From: Peptostreptococcus russellii
GTDB lineage: Bacteria; Bacillota; Clostridia; Peptostreptococcales; Peptostreptococcaceae
Length of the DNA stretch: 64,000 nt
Assembly (NCBI RefSeq): GCF_003012055.1
Contig: NZ_JYGE01000003.1
Location: 124,001-188,000, forward strand
Reading direction: 5' to 3'
The notes under the pieces: generated by a model
Told to the model about the DNA's origin: nothing
The model's input: only the letters and a program-made list of their open reading frames with translations
Database searches by the model: none
In this document: in pieces, positions 7,736-17,002 of the stretch
Layout: every line of letters starts with the position of its first letter
How positions within the stretch are numbered: position 1 is the first letter of the stretch
Position numbers and translations under genes: made by a program

Positions 7736-8824
7736 TTACTTAGGTAAATTAATTCCAAAATCTATATCAAGTTGTTTTGCTAAGTTTTTCATTTCATCTA
7801 TAGTCTTTGGAAGAATTGGAACTCCATTTTTTATTCTATCCTGATGTTGTTCTTCTTCTTTTTCTCCGTGGATATAAATTCTATCCTGTTGGTATGCCTT
7901 TTCAGATGTTCTTACCTCTTCTAGGTATTTGCTCCAGTGAGTTTTTATAGATTCAGGATCACCAAATAACTTTGGATCAATTGCCATAAAGTAATGACAA
8001 ATACCTGATACACCGCCTTCTTCAGAGTGGTTTGAAGTAATACCTGAAGATAATACACCAGTTAAATACTCAACAATTAATGAGAATCCAAATCCCTTAT
8101 GGCTTCCGAATAGCTGAGTAGCACCACCTAGAGTATTTAGACCACCAGTTCTATCAAATATACAGTCTATAAGGTTTTGTGCATCTAAAGCATCCTTACC
8201 GTCTTGATTAACACCCCAACCTACAGGAAGCTCTATGCCTTTTTTGTTTCTTACTTCTACCTTACCAAAAGCAACCACAGAAGTAGCGACATCAAAATTA
8301 AAATCTACAGGTTCAGCAGGTATAGATACAGCAATAGGATTTGTTCCCATCATAGGACGTCTTCCAAATGTTGGTACTACTGCTGGGAATGAGTTTGTCA
8401 TAGATACCCCTATAAGACCCTCTTCACAAGCCATTTTGCTATAAAAGCTAGCGATTCCATAGTGATTTGAATTACGAACACTTACCATTCCTATTCCAGA
8501 CTTCTTTGCTTTTTCAATAGCAATTTCCATAGCGTACTTACCAACAACGTGTCCCATAGATCTATTTCCATCTACAACAGCTGACACAGGTGTTTCAAAG
8601 GCAACACTAGGTTGATTTTCAACGTGTATAAATCCTTTCTTAATTTGCTGGCGATACATCTCTAATCTTTGAGAACCATGAGTATCTATACCGTATAAAT
8701 CTGCTGCTAATAAAACATCAGTTACAGTATTGGCATCCTTTTCATTAAAACCATATTTCTTGAAAGCTCTTTGGCAAAAGCTTGTTAGTTCTTCAACATT
8801 AACTCTTATTGGTTTTGCTTCCAT
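7736..8824 (-). CDS. Malate/L-lactate dehydrogenase-like oxidoreductase (Ldh_2 family)
   Basis: A 362-residue NAD(P)-dependent oxidoreductase of the Ldh_2 family (PF02615), which includes malate, sulfolactate, ureidoglycolate and 2,3-diketogulonate dehydrogenases. Family signatures are visible: YGIDTHGSQRL near residue 45, RNSNHYGIASFY near 120, MGTNPIAVSIP near 165 and SHKGFGFSLIVEYLTG near 245. The first His of DTHG and the NHYG His are the conserved active-site positions. The exact substrate cannot be assigned; a 2-hydroxyacid/2-oxoacid pair is expected. The start at 8824 follows SD AGAGGTG; the frame extends upstream to 8890 without a ribosome binding site. It is monocistronic. Confidence 0.85.
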   Translation of the reverse strand: MEAKPIRVNVEELTSFCQRAFKKYGFNEKDANTVTDVLLAADLYGIDTHGSQRLEMYRQQIKKGFIHVENQPSVAFETPVSAVVDGNRSMGHVVGKYAMEIAIEKAKKSGIGMVSVRNSNHYGIASFYSKMACEEGLIGVSMTNSFPAVVPTFGRRPMMGTNPIAVSIPAEPVDFNFDVATSVVAFGKVEVRNKKGIELPVGWGVNQDGKDALDAQNLIDCIFDRTGGLNTLGGATQLFGSHKGFGFSLIVEYLTGVLSSGITSNHSEEGGVSGICHYFMAIDPKLFGDPESIKTHWSKYLEEVRTSEKAYQQDRIYIHGEKEEEQHQDRIKNGVPILPKTIDEMKNLAKQLDIDFGINLPK

Positions 8825-9098
8825 ATCAAGCACCTCTTTCTTATTTAATTTTATATTAAGTATTCTACTACTAATTAATCGTTTTTTCAAGCCTAAAAAC
8901 TTATATATATATTTATAAAAAAATACATAACAGTATATTTTAAGTAAAAAACAGGAATATACTTTATAAAAATATGAAGGTATAAAATGAAAATGATTTC
9001 ATAGATATCAAAACTTTAAATTAAAAAGTTAAAAATAATAAAGTTATAATTTCAATAAATTAAAGTACGAAAATATATACTAATTTGAAATTTTGTAT

Positions 9099-9149
9099 AA
9101 TTAAAGAGTAGGGCAAAATAAATCTAATATCTTGTCCTACTCTTTAATT
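9099..9149 (-). terminator. Long hairpin downstream of alr
   Basis: An 18-bp inverted repeat with one G-U or mismatch (aattaaagagtagggcaa 9099-9116, ttgtcctactctttaatt 9132-9149) and a 15-base loop. It probably ends the alr transcript, although the T run beyond it on the minus strand is weak. Confidence 0.55.
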
Positions 9150-9243
9150 AGTCCATTTAAATCAAGTCCAATTCAATAAAGCCCAATAAAGTCCAATTCA
9201 ATAAAGTCAAGTCTAGTCCAATCAAGTCCAATCAAGTCCAATC
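9150..9243. repeat. Degenerate 5-bp-register repeat (AGTCCAAT motif)
   Basis: AGTCCAAT occurs exactly at 9165, 9190, 9215, 9225 and 9235, with variants at 9150, 9180 and 9205. All spacings are multiples of 5 bp, and the last three copies form perfect 10-mers (AAGTCCAATC). The array lies between the alr stop codon and the hairpin at 9099-9149 and is not in frame with any gene. Confidence 0.8.
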
Positions 9244-10406
9244 TAATCTAATACATAGTCAACTACATCTATTATAGTATTATTTTTTTTATAGATTCGT
9301 TGAACCCTTCTATCAATTCTACACATAATTTCACATTCTATAGTGTCACAGTCTCTAGCAATATCTTCAATAGTCACTAAATTATTTCCGAAAATCAAAA
9401 CATCATCATCTATTTTCACATCCATTTCCATAGGGACTCTAACCATACACTGATCCATACAGATTCTACCTACAACTGGACATTTTTCTCCGTGAATATA
9501 TACATATGGATTTCTTCTAGCTCTTAAAAATCCATCAGCACATCCGATAGCTACTGTTACAATTTTTTCAAGAACAGTGGTGAAGTATGTTCTACCATAG
9601 CTAATAGAACTACCTGCCTGTAAAACCTTCACATTAGATACTTTTGCCTTAAAACTCATAGCAGCTTTTAATTTTATTGAGTGTGAAACCTTATTTGAAG
9701 GGTAGATGCCATATTGTATAATACCGACCCTGACCATATTATATTTTTCTTCTGTATCTAAAATTTCAGCACTATTAGAACAGTGTATATATTTAGGTTT
9801 AATATTAATTTCTGCTAAAGCTTCAATCATTTCAGAAAATCTATGCATTTGAAGGTTTTCAAATTCTTTGTTTTTAGCATCTGCAGTTGCAAAGTGAGTA
9901 TAAATACCTTCTATTTCGATAAATTCTAAGTTGTTTATTTTTTTTATCTCATTTGTAATTTCATCTAGCCTATCATCCAGTACAACATAACCTAATCTTG
10001 ACATACCAGTATCCAGTTTTATATGAACTTTAGCTTTTTTATTTAGTTTTTTTGCAACTTCATTTATTTTTTCAGCAAATTCATATCTAAAAATAGTCAT
10101 AGAGATGTCCTCTTTTATACTAGGTTCAATAGAGGACATATTACTATATCCTAGATTAAGAATAGGAAGTTTTATGTTATTTTTTCTGAGTTCTAATCCT
10201 TCTCTTGTTCTAGCTATTGCAAAAAAATCAGCGCCTAGATCCTCATATAACTTTGCCAATTTTACGGCACCATGACCATATGCATTTGATTTTAATACCA
10301 TACACATTTTTGTTCCATTTGAAAGCTTGTTTTTTATTTCTTTAAAATTATATTCTATAGCATCTAAATCTATTTCTAAGCAATTTGAATCATCTATGTA
10401 ATCCAT
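9243..10406 (-). CDS. alr: Alanine racemase
   Basis: A PLP enzyme of 387 residues interconverting L- and D-alanine for peptidoglycan. The PLP-binding lysine is Lys39 in VLKSNAYGHG, and the barrel signature KLDTGMSRLG is near residue 130. The C-terminal beta domain carries the catalytic tyrosine region SISYGRTY (about residue 268) and GRICMDQCMV. Length and motif spacing match the family. The start at 10406 follows SD GGAGGTG. The gene is divergent from a TetR-family regulator, which may or may not control it. Confidence 0.96.
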   Translation of the reverse strand: MDYIDDSNCLEIDLDAIEYNFKEIKNKLSNGTKMCMVLKSNAYGHGAVKLAKLYEDLGADFFAIARTREGLELRKNNIKLPILNLGYSNMSSIEPSIKEDISMTIFRYEFAEKINEVAKKLNKKAKVHIKLDTGMSRLGYVVLDDRLDEITNEIKKINNLEFIEIEGIYTHFATADAKNKEFENLQMHRFSEMIEALAEINIKPKYIHCSNSAEILDTEEKYNMVRVGIIQYGIYPSNKVSHSIKLKAAMSFKAKVSNVKVLQAGSSISYGRTYFTTVLEKIVTVAIGCADGFLRARRNPYVYIHGEKCPVVGRICMDQCMVRVPMEMDVKIDDDVLIFGNNLVTIEDIARDCDTIECEIMCRIDRRVQRIYKKNNTIIDVVDYVLD

Positions 10407-10793
10407 ATTAAAAGCACCTCCAGAATTTATATATTAGAAACAATTATAGCACAAATTATCATAAGTTTTTTAAAAATATAAAAAATTCTGTAAAGTAAAA
10501 ATAAAAAGATAAAAAAGAAAAAAGGATTAGCATAAATGAATTAAATAAAGCTAATTATATAATAACTTGATTTAAAAAATAAGCTAGAAGGGAATAAAAA
10601 ACTTTTTTGTCGGATTTAGAGGGGGGAATGTATTGTAATTTAATGATTTTGGAATGAAAGAACATACTTAAAAATAAGAAATGAAAATTAAAAAATTTTA
10701 TAGATTCCTTTTGCTTTATGCCCTTTATTAGTATATAGAAAGAATGTATAATATTACTTAGAATAACAAAATATAATAGTAGGAGAAGCATTA
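10407..10793. other. Divergent intergenic region between alr and the TetR gene
   Basis: 387 bases, very A+T-rich. A TATAAT at about 10748-10753 is a plausible -10 for the TetR gene but its -35 is weak. The short inverted pair attagc/gctaat (about 10527-10555) might be an operator. Nothing else is recognisable. Confidence 0.4.
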
Positions 10794-11459
10794 ATGGAAA
10801 ATTTAAGTACCTATAAAATAGGCATAATGAAGAGCCTAATAAATTCAGCAAGAGAAATTATGAAAGAAGAAGGACTTGATAACATCACCATAAGAAAAGT
10901 AGGAGAGAGGGCTAGGTTAAACAGTGCTACTATATATAATTACTTTGAAAATTTAGAGCATCTAAAGATATTTGCGTGCTTGTTTGTCTTTGATGAATAC
11001 ATTGAGGATATAGAAAACTATATAAAGGAAGATGGTAATGTTATAGAAAATTACTTTGGAATATGGGAATGTTTTATAAAACATACTATTATAGATGCGG
11101 AAGTGTATTACAATATATTTTTTAATAAATTGGAAAGAAAAATTTCTGAATATGTTGAAGAGTACTATTTATTATTTCCCTTTAAAAATAAAAACTATGG
11201 AAAATCAATAGATAAAATGTTAAGTAGCTCATCGGTAGAAAATAGAAATATAATACTTTTAGAAGAAATGGCTGATAAGGGTTATTTAGATAAGAAAGAT
11301 ATAAATTGGGTAAATGATTTGTCTGTATACTCTTATGAATCTATTTTATTTAGAGTCTATAAAAATAATATTGGAAAAGAAGAAGCAGCAAAAAAAATGT
11401 TTAACTATATTAAGAAGATATTGAAAGAAAATATGTTATTAAATGAAAAAGACAAATAA
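10794..11459 (+). CDS. TetR/AcrR family transcriptional regulator
   Basis: 221 residues. The N-terminal 60 residues form the TetR helix-turn-helix: SAREIMKEEGLDNITIRKVG followed by the recognition helix NSATIYNYFENLEHL. The remaining 160 residues are helical ligand-binding and dimerisation sequence with no recognisable subfamily signature. The target is unknown. TetR proteins often control the divergent neighbour, here alr, or themselves. The start follows SD AGGAGA. Confidence 0.85.
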   Translation: MENLSTYKIGIMKSLINSAREIMKEEGLDNITIRKVGERARLNSATIYNYFENLEHLKIFACLFVFDEYIEDIENYIKEDGNVIENYFGIWECFIKHTIIDAEVYYNIFFNKLERKISEYVEEYYLLFPFKNKNYGKSIDKMLSSSSVENRNIILLEEMADKGYLDKKDINWVNDLSVYSYESILFRVYKNNIGKEEAAKKMFNYIKKILKENMLLNEKDK

Positions 11460-11689
11460 TATAAATTATGAATAGTTATAAAATATTCTAAAAAAAAAAA
11501 TATGTATTAAAATATTGCTTAAAATTAGAATAGTAGCTTTAACCTTATTTATAAAAGTAGAATCATTGATTTTGAAAATTATATAATTTCAACATAATAG
11601 ATAAAGCTATGAAAAATAAAAATCATAAAAAATAAAGGTAGTAAAGAATTACTAATATATAAAAAGATAGCTGCTATAAAGCCAGCAAC

Positions 11690-11724
11690 GTAAAAATCAC
11701 CCACTAAAAATGGGTGATTTTTAC
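11690..11724. terminator. Bidirectional terminator
   Basis: A perfect 14-bp stem (gtaaaaatcaccca 11690-11703, tgggtgatttttac 11711-11724) with a T-rich arm in either direction. It abuts the stop of the minus-strand gene at 11725 and also faces the end of the TetR gene. Confidence 0.85.
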
Positions 11725-12063
11725 CTATTTTGAAAAAGTATCTTTTATTATACCGGCAACTGCTGTTGTAGTTGCAAAGCCTGATTTAACCTTTTCTTTT
11801 GCTGTTATAACATCTGCAGCTACATCGACAGCTACATTAGATACGTCCTTAGCATTATCTACAACGGAATCAACTTGATCAAGTATTCCTGGAAGCTTGG
11901 CTATTGTTAAGCCAACATTTGTAGAATTTTGTGTAATTATTGTATCTATGTTTGTCATTAATGCAGACAACCTTCTTAATAAAACTATCAAAAATATTAG
12001 CGCTACACATCCAAGTATTGCAAGGACAAATAGTACTACCTGTATATTGATTGTAACACTCAT
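11725..12063 (-). CDS. DUF948-like small membrane protein
   Basis: 112 residues: an N-terminal membrane helix (about 8-30, VVLFVLAILGCVALIFLIVL), then a helical, amphipathic cytosolic or coiled-coil tail with repeated Val/Asp/Ala. This resembles DUF948 general-stress proteins, which commonly pair with YtxH proteins as here. It lies 17 bases downstream of the YtxH gene in the same operon. The function is unknown; a role in envelope stress is inferred from the pairing only. Confidence 0.6.
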   Translation of the reverse strand: MSVTINIQVVLFVLAILGCVALIFLIVLLRRLSALMTNIDTIITQNSTNVGLTIAKLPGILDQVDSVVDNAKDVSNVAVDVAADVITAKEKVKSGFATTTAVAGIIKDTFSK

Positions 12064-12080
12064 TTAATTACCCCTTACTT

Positions 12081-12566
12081 TTACTTAGATTTTATATCGT
12101 TTTTTATATCTTTTGCTGTGTCTTCAAGATCTGATTTTACTATCTTGACATCTTCTACCACATCATCTTTTGTAACTTCTAGGTCATCCTTTAAATCTCC
12201 AGAATGATCAGTTATATCATCAAAGCATTCTTCAAGAGAAACATCTACTTCATTTTTCTTTTCGTCGAAGTAGTCCTTTATTTTAGCTTTTGATTCGCCA
12301 AACTTATCTTTTGTATTTTGGATAGAGTCGCTAGTTTTGTCTTTTATATCTTTTGACTTGTCGCTAATAGCTTGACCAGTATCTGTGATACCTTCTACTA
12401 TATCTTCTCTTGTTTCCTTTCCTGACTTTGGAGCCATTAGTACGCCGCCTAGAGCACCTAAAGCAGCTCCTACAGCACCGACTTTAACTAATTCGCCGGC
12501 TTTCTTTTTCTTTCTTGCCCTTTCAGCTTCTTTTCTTTTTTTTCTTATCACATTTGTTAGTACCAT
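12081..12566 (-). CDS. YtxH domain protein
   Basis: 161 residues. A highly basic N-terminus (about 8-22) precedes a Gly/Ala-rich membrane-spanning segment that ends GGVLMAPKSGKETRED, the hallmark of YtxH-family general stress proteins. A long charged, Asp/Lys-rich helical tail follows (about 60-161). The start follows a good SD (GGAGGTG). It is the first gene of a two-gene minus-strand operon with the DUF948-like gene. The molecular role of the family is not established. Confidence 0.8.
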   Translation of the reverse strand: MVLTNVIRKKRKEAERARKKKKAGELVKVGAVGAALGALGGVLMAPKSGKETREDIVEGITDTGQAISDKSKDIKDKTSDSIQNTKDKFGESKAKIKDYFDEKKNEVDVSLEECFDDITDHSGDLKDDLEVTKDDVVEDVKIVKSDLEDTAKDIKNDIKSK

Positions 12567-12601
12567 AATTACACCTCCAATTATAATATCTAGTTAATAT
12601 A

Positions 12602-12630
12602 ATATTATATTCAAAATCAAATTATGTCAA
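12602..12630 (-). promoter_or_regulatory. Promoter of the YtxH operon
   Basis: On the minus strand TTGACA (12630-12625) with TAATAT 17 bases on (12607-12602); a TATAAT two bases nearer (12609-12604) gives a 15-base spacer. It lies 36 bases upstream of the start codon. Confidence 0.7.
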
Positions 12631-13005
12631 TGAATTGTCGGATAATAATATAAATTCAAACACATTTAAATTAAATCTTTTGAATATTTTGAAATAAAAG
12701 GGAGTGATATTTACAAAAAATAATTAAAAACTTGCAACTTTTCAACTTTAAATGGCTATAAATATGTAAAATTTCATAAAAATAGTAACATTTTGTAATT
12801 AATATAGTATAAAGAAAATGTGTATATTTCAACACTTATAGAAAAATACGAAAAAAATATGCTTAAAAAGGTTGCTTTTTTGTCATCTTTATATTAAACT
12901 ATGAAAGTATCAGAGTTAAAAATTACAAATTGTAACTAATTTTAATTTTAATTAAAAAATAAAAGTAGTAAAAATTTAAAATAAAACTACTGAAAAGGAG
13001 AAGTT
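12631..13005. other. Divergent gap upstream of the 3D-domain gene, with two dyads
   Basis: About 375 bases, almost all A/T. It holds GTAACATTTTGTAA (12785-12798), overlapping a possible -35 (GTAACA 12785-12790, 17 bp to TATAAA 12808-12813), and the perfect dyad TTACAAATTGTAA (12923-12935). The same half-sites flank the promoter of the CWB2-amidase gene at 53.8 kb. No gene is visible here. Confidence 0.45.
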
Positions 13006-13725
13006 ATGAAAAAAATATTTTCGATAGCAGCGGCAGTATTGATAATTTCATCAGTATTTTTCTCTGCATCAACATTGGACATAAAGGCAGACTCAAAAGA
13101 AGGTGTAAGATTTTCTTCTGAAATGGGATGGAAAAAAACAGGTAATAACTACAGCTATATAAATTCTTCAGGAAAGAAGGCTGTTGGATGGAATAGACTA
13201 AATGGACTTTGGTATTATTTCAATCAAAATGGTGATATGGTAAGAGGGACTCAAACAATTTCAAATAAAACATATATTTTTAATGAAAATGGTAGTTTAA
13301 ACAGGGAAATAACATCTGATAAGCAGAGTAATAATTCAACTGGATCAGATCAGGTAAATAATTCAAAGCCAAATGTATCTACTGAAGTTGTAAATAAACC
13401 TGAAAAGAAAGATCCAAATATGGTTTATGATAAGAGTGGCAATGCACTAGGAAGTGGTAAGAGATACATATCTAATGCAAGTGCTTATAGCGGAGATACA
13501 ATGACAGCTTCAGGACAAAGACCTAGATGGGGAACTATAGCAGTAGATCCTAAGGTAATTCCACTAGGTTCCAAAGTTTATGTACCTTATTTTGACAAGG
13601 TGTTTATAGCGAATGATACAGGCGGAATAATAAGAGGTACTATGATAGACATCTTTATGAAGTCTGCTACTAATATGAATAACTTTGGTAGAAGAAATAT
13701 AGAAATATATGTACTAAATAAATAG
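13006..13725 (+). CDS. Secreted 3D-domain protein with glucan/choline-binding-type repeats
   Basis: 239 residues. A signal peptide covers about residues 1-29. Residues 40-100 hold two or three cell wall binding repeats of the glucan/choline-binding type (GWNRLNGLWYYFNQNGDMVR). A Ser/Asn-rich linker follows, then a C-terminal 3D domain (about 155-239) with the signature features TASGQRPRWGTIAVDP, a Pro-Leu-Gly turn and the Asp motifs NDTGG and IDIF. 3D domains have a double-psi barrel related to MltA and act on or bind peptidoglycan. It is probably an exported muralytic or wall-remodelling protein. It is monocistronic, with TTACA-N3-TGTAA dyads upstream. Confidence 0.85.
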   Translation: MKKIFSIAAAVLIISSVFFSASTLDIKADSKEGVRFSSEMGWKKTGNNYSYINSSGKKAVGWNRLNGLWYYFNQNGDMVRGTQTISNKTYIFNENGSLNREITSDKQSNNSTGSDQVNNSKPNVSTEVVNKPEKKDPNMVYDKSGNALGSGKRYISNASAYSGDTMTASGQRPRWGTIAVDPKVIPLGSKVYVPYFDKVFIANDTGGIIRGTMIDIFMKSATNMNNFGRRNIEIYVLNK

Positions 13726-13976
13726 TATATGATTAACAGTGTTTGTAAAAAGAAATTCTATGCTGAGATAGAATATTAAATCTATATGAAACAAAGATTG
13801 TATTCGGTTTGCTGTATTTTGCGAATTAGAAAATAAAAATAGTAAAAACTGTATAGCATGATAAAAGTAAGAGAGAATATAATTTTGAGAGAATTAAAAT
13901 CGATATAGAAACATACAATTAACAAAAGTGAATATAGCAAATGGGCATAGAGTGGAAATCTATATAATTTGCAAAT

Positions 13977-14003
13977 AAAAAAAGAGGGATCCCCTCTTTT
14001 TTT
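13977..14003. terminator. Bidirectional terminator between convergent genes
   Basis: A palindrome aaaaaaagaggg - atc - ccctcttttttt at 13977-14003. It can serve the 3D-domain gene (plus) and the cupin regulator (minus). The remaining sequence between 13726 and 14157 shows nothing recognisable. Confidence 0.8.
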
Positions 14004-14157
14004 ATTTGATTTTTGTACTATTAAAATCGAATTGATAATATTTGGCTGAAGTGAAATAATAAAAAATTACATAATAATGTATTCTGTATAAATCTAGTAT
14101 GATTTCGAATTATTATTTGTACACCAAATGTTTAAGTGATTTATCAAAAAAACCCTA

Positions 14158-14727
14158 TTATAAGACATCTTTTGCATTGCTAACTATGTATAATATTATG
14201 GCATTGTGAGATGATGAGTTTTTAATCTTGTATCTAAGCTTAGGTGCAAGTCTCATAGTATCTCCCTTTTTTAATATTACTGAATCACCGCTATCACTAT
14301 AAACAGCCAACGAACCCTTTTCAACTAAAATTATTTCTTCACACTCATTTGCACCAAATGGATAATATGGTGTTTCTGCGTGTGGCCTAATAATTACTCT
14401 TATTAAATCATCGCTAACCTTGCTTGATTTAATGGTTAGTAGTTGGAATTCGAGATTATCTTTCGTAGAGTCGCATAGAACCGGTTGGTCCGCAACCCTT
14501 TTTACAAGATTGTCTAGCTTGACAGCATCTTCAAATAGAGTAGATATAGATAGATTCATTGTCTCAGCAATTGAATTTAATACGCTAAGACTAGGGTTCC
14601 CCATACCACGCTCCAGTTGACTTAGGAGTGCTGTACTGACACCAGAAAGCTGTGAAAACTCTTTAATAGTCATATTATTATTCTTTCTATAATTTGTCAG
14701 CCTAGTTCCTATTTGTTCGACGTTCAT
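14158..14727 (-). CDS. XRE-family regulator with C-terminal cupin domain
   Basis: 189 residues. Residues 5-62 are an XRE/HTH_3 DNA-binding domain (FSQLSGVSTALLSQLERGMG spans the turn and recognition helix). Residues 110-185 are a cupin_2 domain (ECEEIILVEKGSLAVY, then GDTMRLAP) likely to bind a small ligand. Such regulators control amino acid, polyamine or sugar metabolism genes; the target here is unknown, as the gene has no close co-directional partner. The start follows SD AAGGAGG. A TATAAT-type -10 is present on the minus strand about 50 bases upstream. Confidence 0.85.
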   Translation of the reverse strand: MNVEQIGTRLTNYRKNNNMTIKEFSQLSGVSTALLSQLERGMGNPSLSVLNSIAETMNLSISTLFEDAVKLDNLVKRVADQPVLCDSTKDNLEFQLLTIKSSKVSDDLIRVIIRPHAETPYYPFGANECEEIILVEKGSLAVYSDSGDSVILKKGDTMRLAPKLRYKIKNSSSHNAIILYIVSNAKDVL

Positions 14728-15281
14728 AAAAATCCTCCTTATATTAAGAGATTAATTGAAAAACCCAACTATATTATATCATTTTTAAAGAAAAAAAAAT
14801 AGTTGCAAAGTGAAAAAAAGTTAATAAATCTAACGTTTTTTACTTAATTTAAAATGATTTGTCTAAAGTTTCCATCTGTGATAAAATGAAATGATAATGT
14901 AAAAAATCAGAAGTAACACTCAATGTTTCTCATTTGAATTTATTCTAGGAGTTTAAAAAGTTAACTTTAAAAATAAAAGTATCAATATTTTGCACTGAAT
15001 AAATTAAAGTTGAAAATATGTCTACATCTACTTTATTGTAGTTAGTGTTTCCAAGTCGAGTATGTTGCAGATTATATGGCTGTGGCAATTTGTCACGCTT
15101 ATTCTAGGAAATTTGATAAGTTTGGGTATATAATATCATAGGTGACACTTAATAATTAATATTTTTGTAGTTTTGCATTTTGCAAATTCAATAGAGATAT
15201 TCATAATATAGAAATATCATTTATAAAATGTGTAATTATAAAAATATTTGTATGTGCTAATTTGCATAGAAAGGACGAAAT
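14728..15281. other. 554-bp divergent gap before ruvA
   Basis: No gene of usable length, no known riboswitch and no terminator were recognised. The part from 15040 to 15150 is less A/T-rich than the rest (gtcgagtatgttgcag, then ggctgtggcaatttgtcacg) and ends in a possible -10 TATAAT (15129-15134), so an unrecognised RNA or binding region is possible. The minus-strand promoter of the cupin regulator must lie near its left end. Confidence 0.35.
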
Positions 15282-15896
15282 ATGATTGGATATATTAAAG
15301 GGATTGTTGAAGAGATAGGAATTGACTATATAATTTTGGAAAATAATGGTATTGGATATAAATTAAATGCTTCTTCAAATACGATTGCTCATATGACTAT
15401 GGGAGAAGAAACTAAAATTCATTCTAAAATGATTGTGAGAGAGGATGATATTAGTCTATGTGGATTTTATTCTAAAGATGAAGAAGAGATGTTCAATTTA
15501 CTAACATCAGTCTCAAAAATAGGAACTAAGGTGGGGATGTCTATACTATCATTTGCGACTGTAGATGATTTATCTAGGCATATATTGACTTCCGATATAG
15601 CGGCTTTATCAAAAGCACCAGGAGTAGGTAAAAAGACGGCACAAAGAATAGTATTAGAACTAAAAGATAAGGTCAAAAAGATTTCGCTAGAGAATGACAT
15701 TGAAGAAGTAGTAGAAGGTGAAAATATAGCTAACAATGATGAAATAGATGCTGCAATAGAAGGTTTAATTCAGCTTGGATATTCAAATACTGAAGCTAAA
15801 GAAGCCGTATCTTTTGTAAGTCAAGCAGGTATGAAAGTGGAAGATATTATTAAAAAGGCACTTGAGTATATAATGAAAACTGCTAAAAAATTCTAG
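15282..15896 (+). CDS. ruvA: Holliday junction branch migration subunit RuvA
   Basis: 204 residues. An N-terminal OB-fold (1-63, starting MIGYIKGIVEEI) is followed by helix-hairpin-helix motifs (about 70-140, with SKAPGVGKKTAQRIVLELKD) and a C-terminal domain (about 155-204) that contacts RuvB. It binds four-way junctions as a tetramer and loads RuvB. It heads the ruvA-ruvB-queA-tgt-yajC gene string, separated from ruvB by about 70 bases. ruvC is not next to it here. Confidence 0.96.
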   Translation: MIGYIKGIVEEIGIDYIILENNGIGYKLNASSNTIAHMTMGEETKIHSKMIVREDDISLCGFYSKDEEEMFNLLTSVSKIGTKVGMSILSFATVDDLSRHILTSDIAALSKAPGVGKKTAQRIVLELKDKVKKISLENDIEEVVEGENIANNDEIDAAIEGLIQLGYSNTEAKEAVSFVSQAGMKVEDIIKKALEYIMKTAKKF

Positions 15897-15968
15897 AAGT
15901 CACTCAGAATACTTGTTAATGTAGTTTAATTTGTGTTCCATTTAGAATTATTGATTAAGGAGGACAAA

Positions 15969-16982
15969 ATGCTTGAAGAAGAACGTATAATCACTTCTAG
16001 TATTAAAGAAGAGGATTTTGATATAGAAAATAGTTTGAGACCGAAGTCGTTAGATGAGTACTTGGGTCAAGAAAAGTCAAAAGAACAATTGAAGATTTTT
16101 ATAGAGGCTGCTAGGAAAAGAAATGAGTCTTTGGACCATGTGTTACTTTATGGACCTCCAGGACTTGGTAAAACAACTCTAGCAGGTATCATAGCCAATG
16201 AAATGGGGGTTAACCTTAGGATTACATCAGGACCAGCCATAGAGCGTGCAGGAGATTTAGCGGCAATATTGACGAATCTCCAAGAGGGCGATGTTTTATT
16301 TATAGATGAAATCCATAGAATAAATAGAAGTGTAGAGGAAGTTCTATACCCAGCTATGGAAGATGGTTGTTTAGATATTATTATTGGTAAGGGACCATCA
16401 GCTAGAAGTATAAGGTTGGATTTACCAGAATTTACATTGATAGGAGCAACTACTAGAGCAGGAATGTTGACAAATCCTCTAAGAGATAGATTTGGTGTTA
16501 TTTGTAAGTTGGATTATTATAAGGAAGAAGAGTTAGCAGAAATAGTTAGAAGATCGTCTACAATACTTGACGCAGGTATAATGGATGATGGTGCTATCCA
16601 AATTGCAAAAAGATCTAGGGGAACTCCCAGAATTGCAAATAGACTACTAAAAAGAGTAAGAGATTTTGCTCAGGTAAAGGCAGAAGGAACTATTACAGAT
16701 CAAGTAGCACAAGATGCTCTTGAATTAATAGGTGTTGATAGTTTAGGCCTTGACTTTATAGACAAGAAGTTATTATTGACAATTATAGAAAAATTTAGAG
16801 GTGGTCCAGTAGGTCTAGATACACTGGCAGCATCTATTGGTGAAGATAGAAATACAATAGAAGATGTTTATGAACCATATTTATTGCAGTTAGGATTTAT
16901 AAATAGAGCACCTCGAGGAAGAATAGCTATGCCTAGAGCATATGAGCATCTAGGTATACTGTATGATGCAGATAATAAATAA
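15969..16982 (+). CDS. ruvB: Holliday junction helicase RuvB
   Basis: 337 residues, an AAA+ ATPase that drives branch migration with RuvA. Walker A is GPPGLGKTT (about residues 63-71), Walker B is LFIDEIHR, sensor 1 is in LIGATTRAG, and the arginine finger region is [10 protein letters not shown] winged-helix domain (about 255-337) ends [15 protein letters not shown] 15969 is chosen for the SD AAGGAGG just upstream; GTG 15933 has none. It lies 20 bases from queA. Confidence 0.97.
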   Translation: MLEEERIITSSIKEEDFDIENSLRPKSLDEYLGQEKSKEQLKIFIEAARKRNESLDHVLLYGPPGLGKTTLAGIIANEMGVNLRITSGPAIERAGDLAAILTNLQEGDVLFIDEIHRINRSVEEVLYPAMEDGCLDIIIGKGPSARSIRLDLPEFTLIGATTRAGMLTNPLRDRFGVICKLDYYKEEELAEIVRRSSTILDAGIMDDGAIQIAKRSRGTPRIANRLLKRVRDFAQVKAEGTITDQVAQDALELIGVDSLGLDFIDKKLLLTIIEKFRGGPVGLDTLAASIGEDRNTIEDVYEPYLLQLGFINRAPRGRIAMPRAYEHLGILYDADNK

Positions 16983-17002
16983 AAAGGGAAAGAGGAAGTT
17001 TC

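Noticed and set aside
8204-8444. Plus-strand frames within the Ldh_2 dehydrogenase gene
   Set aside because: They are shadows of a clearly coding minus-strand gene, with no SD and no recognisable domains.
12385-12597. Plus-strand frame opposite the YtxH gene
   Set aside because: Low-complexity shadow of the YtxH coding sequence; no ribosome binding site.
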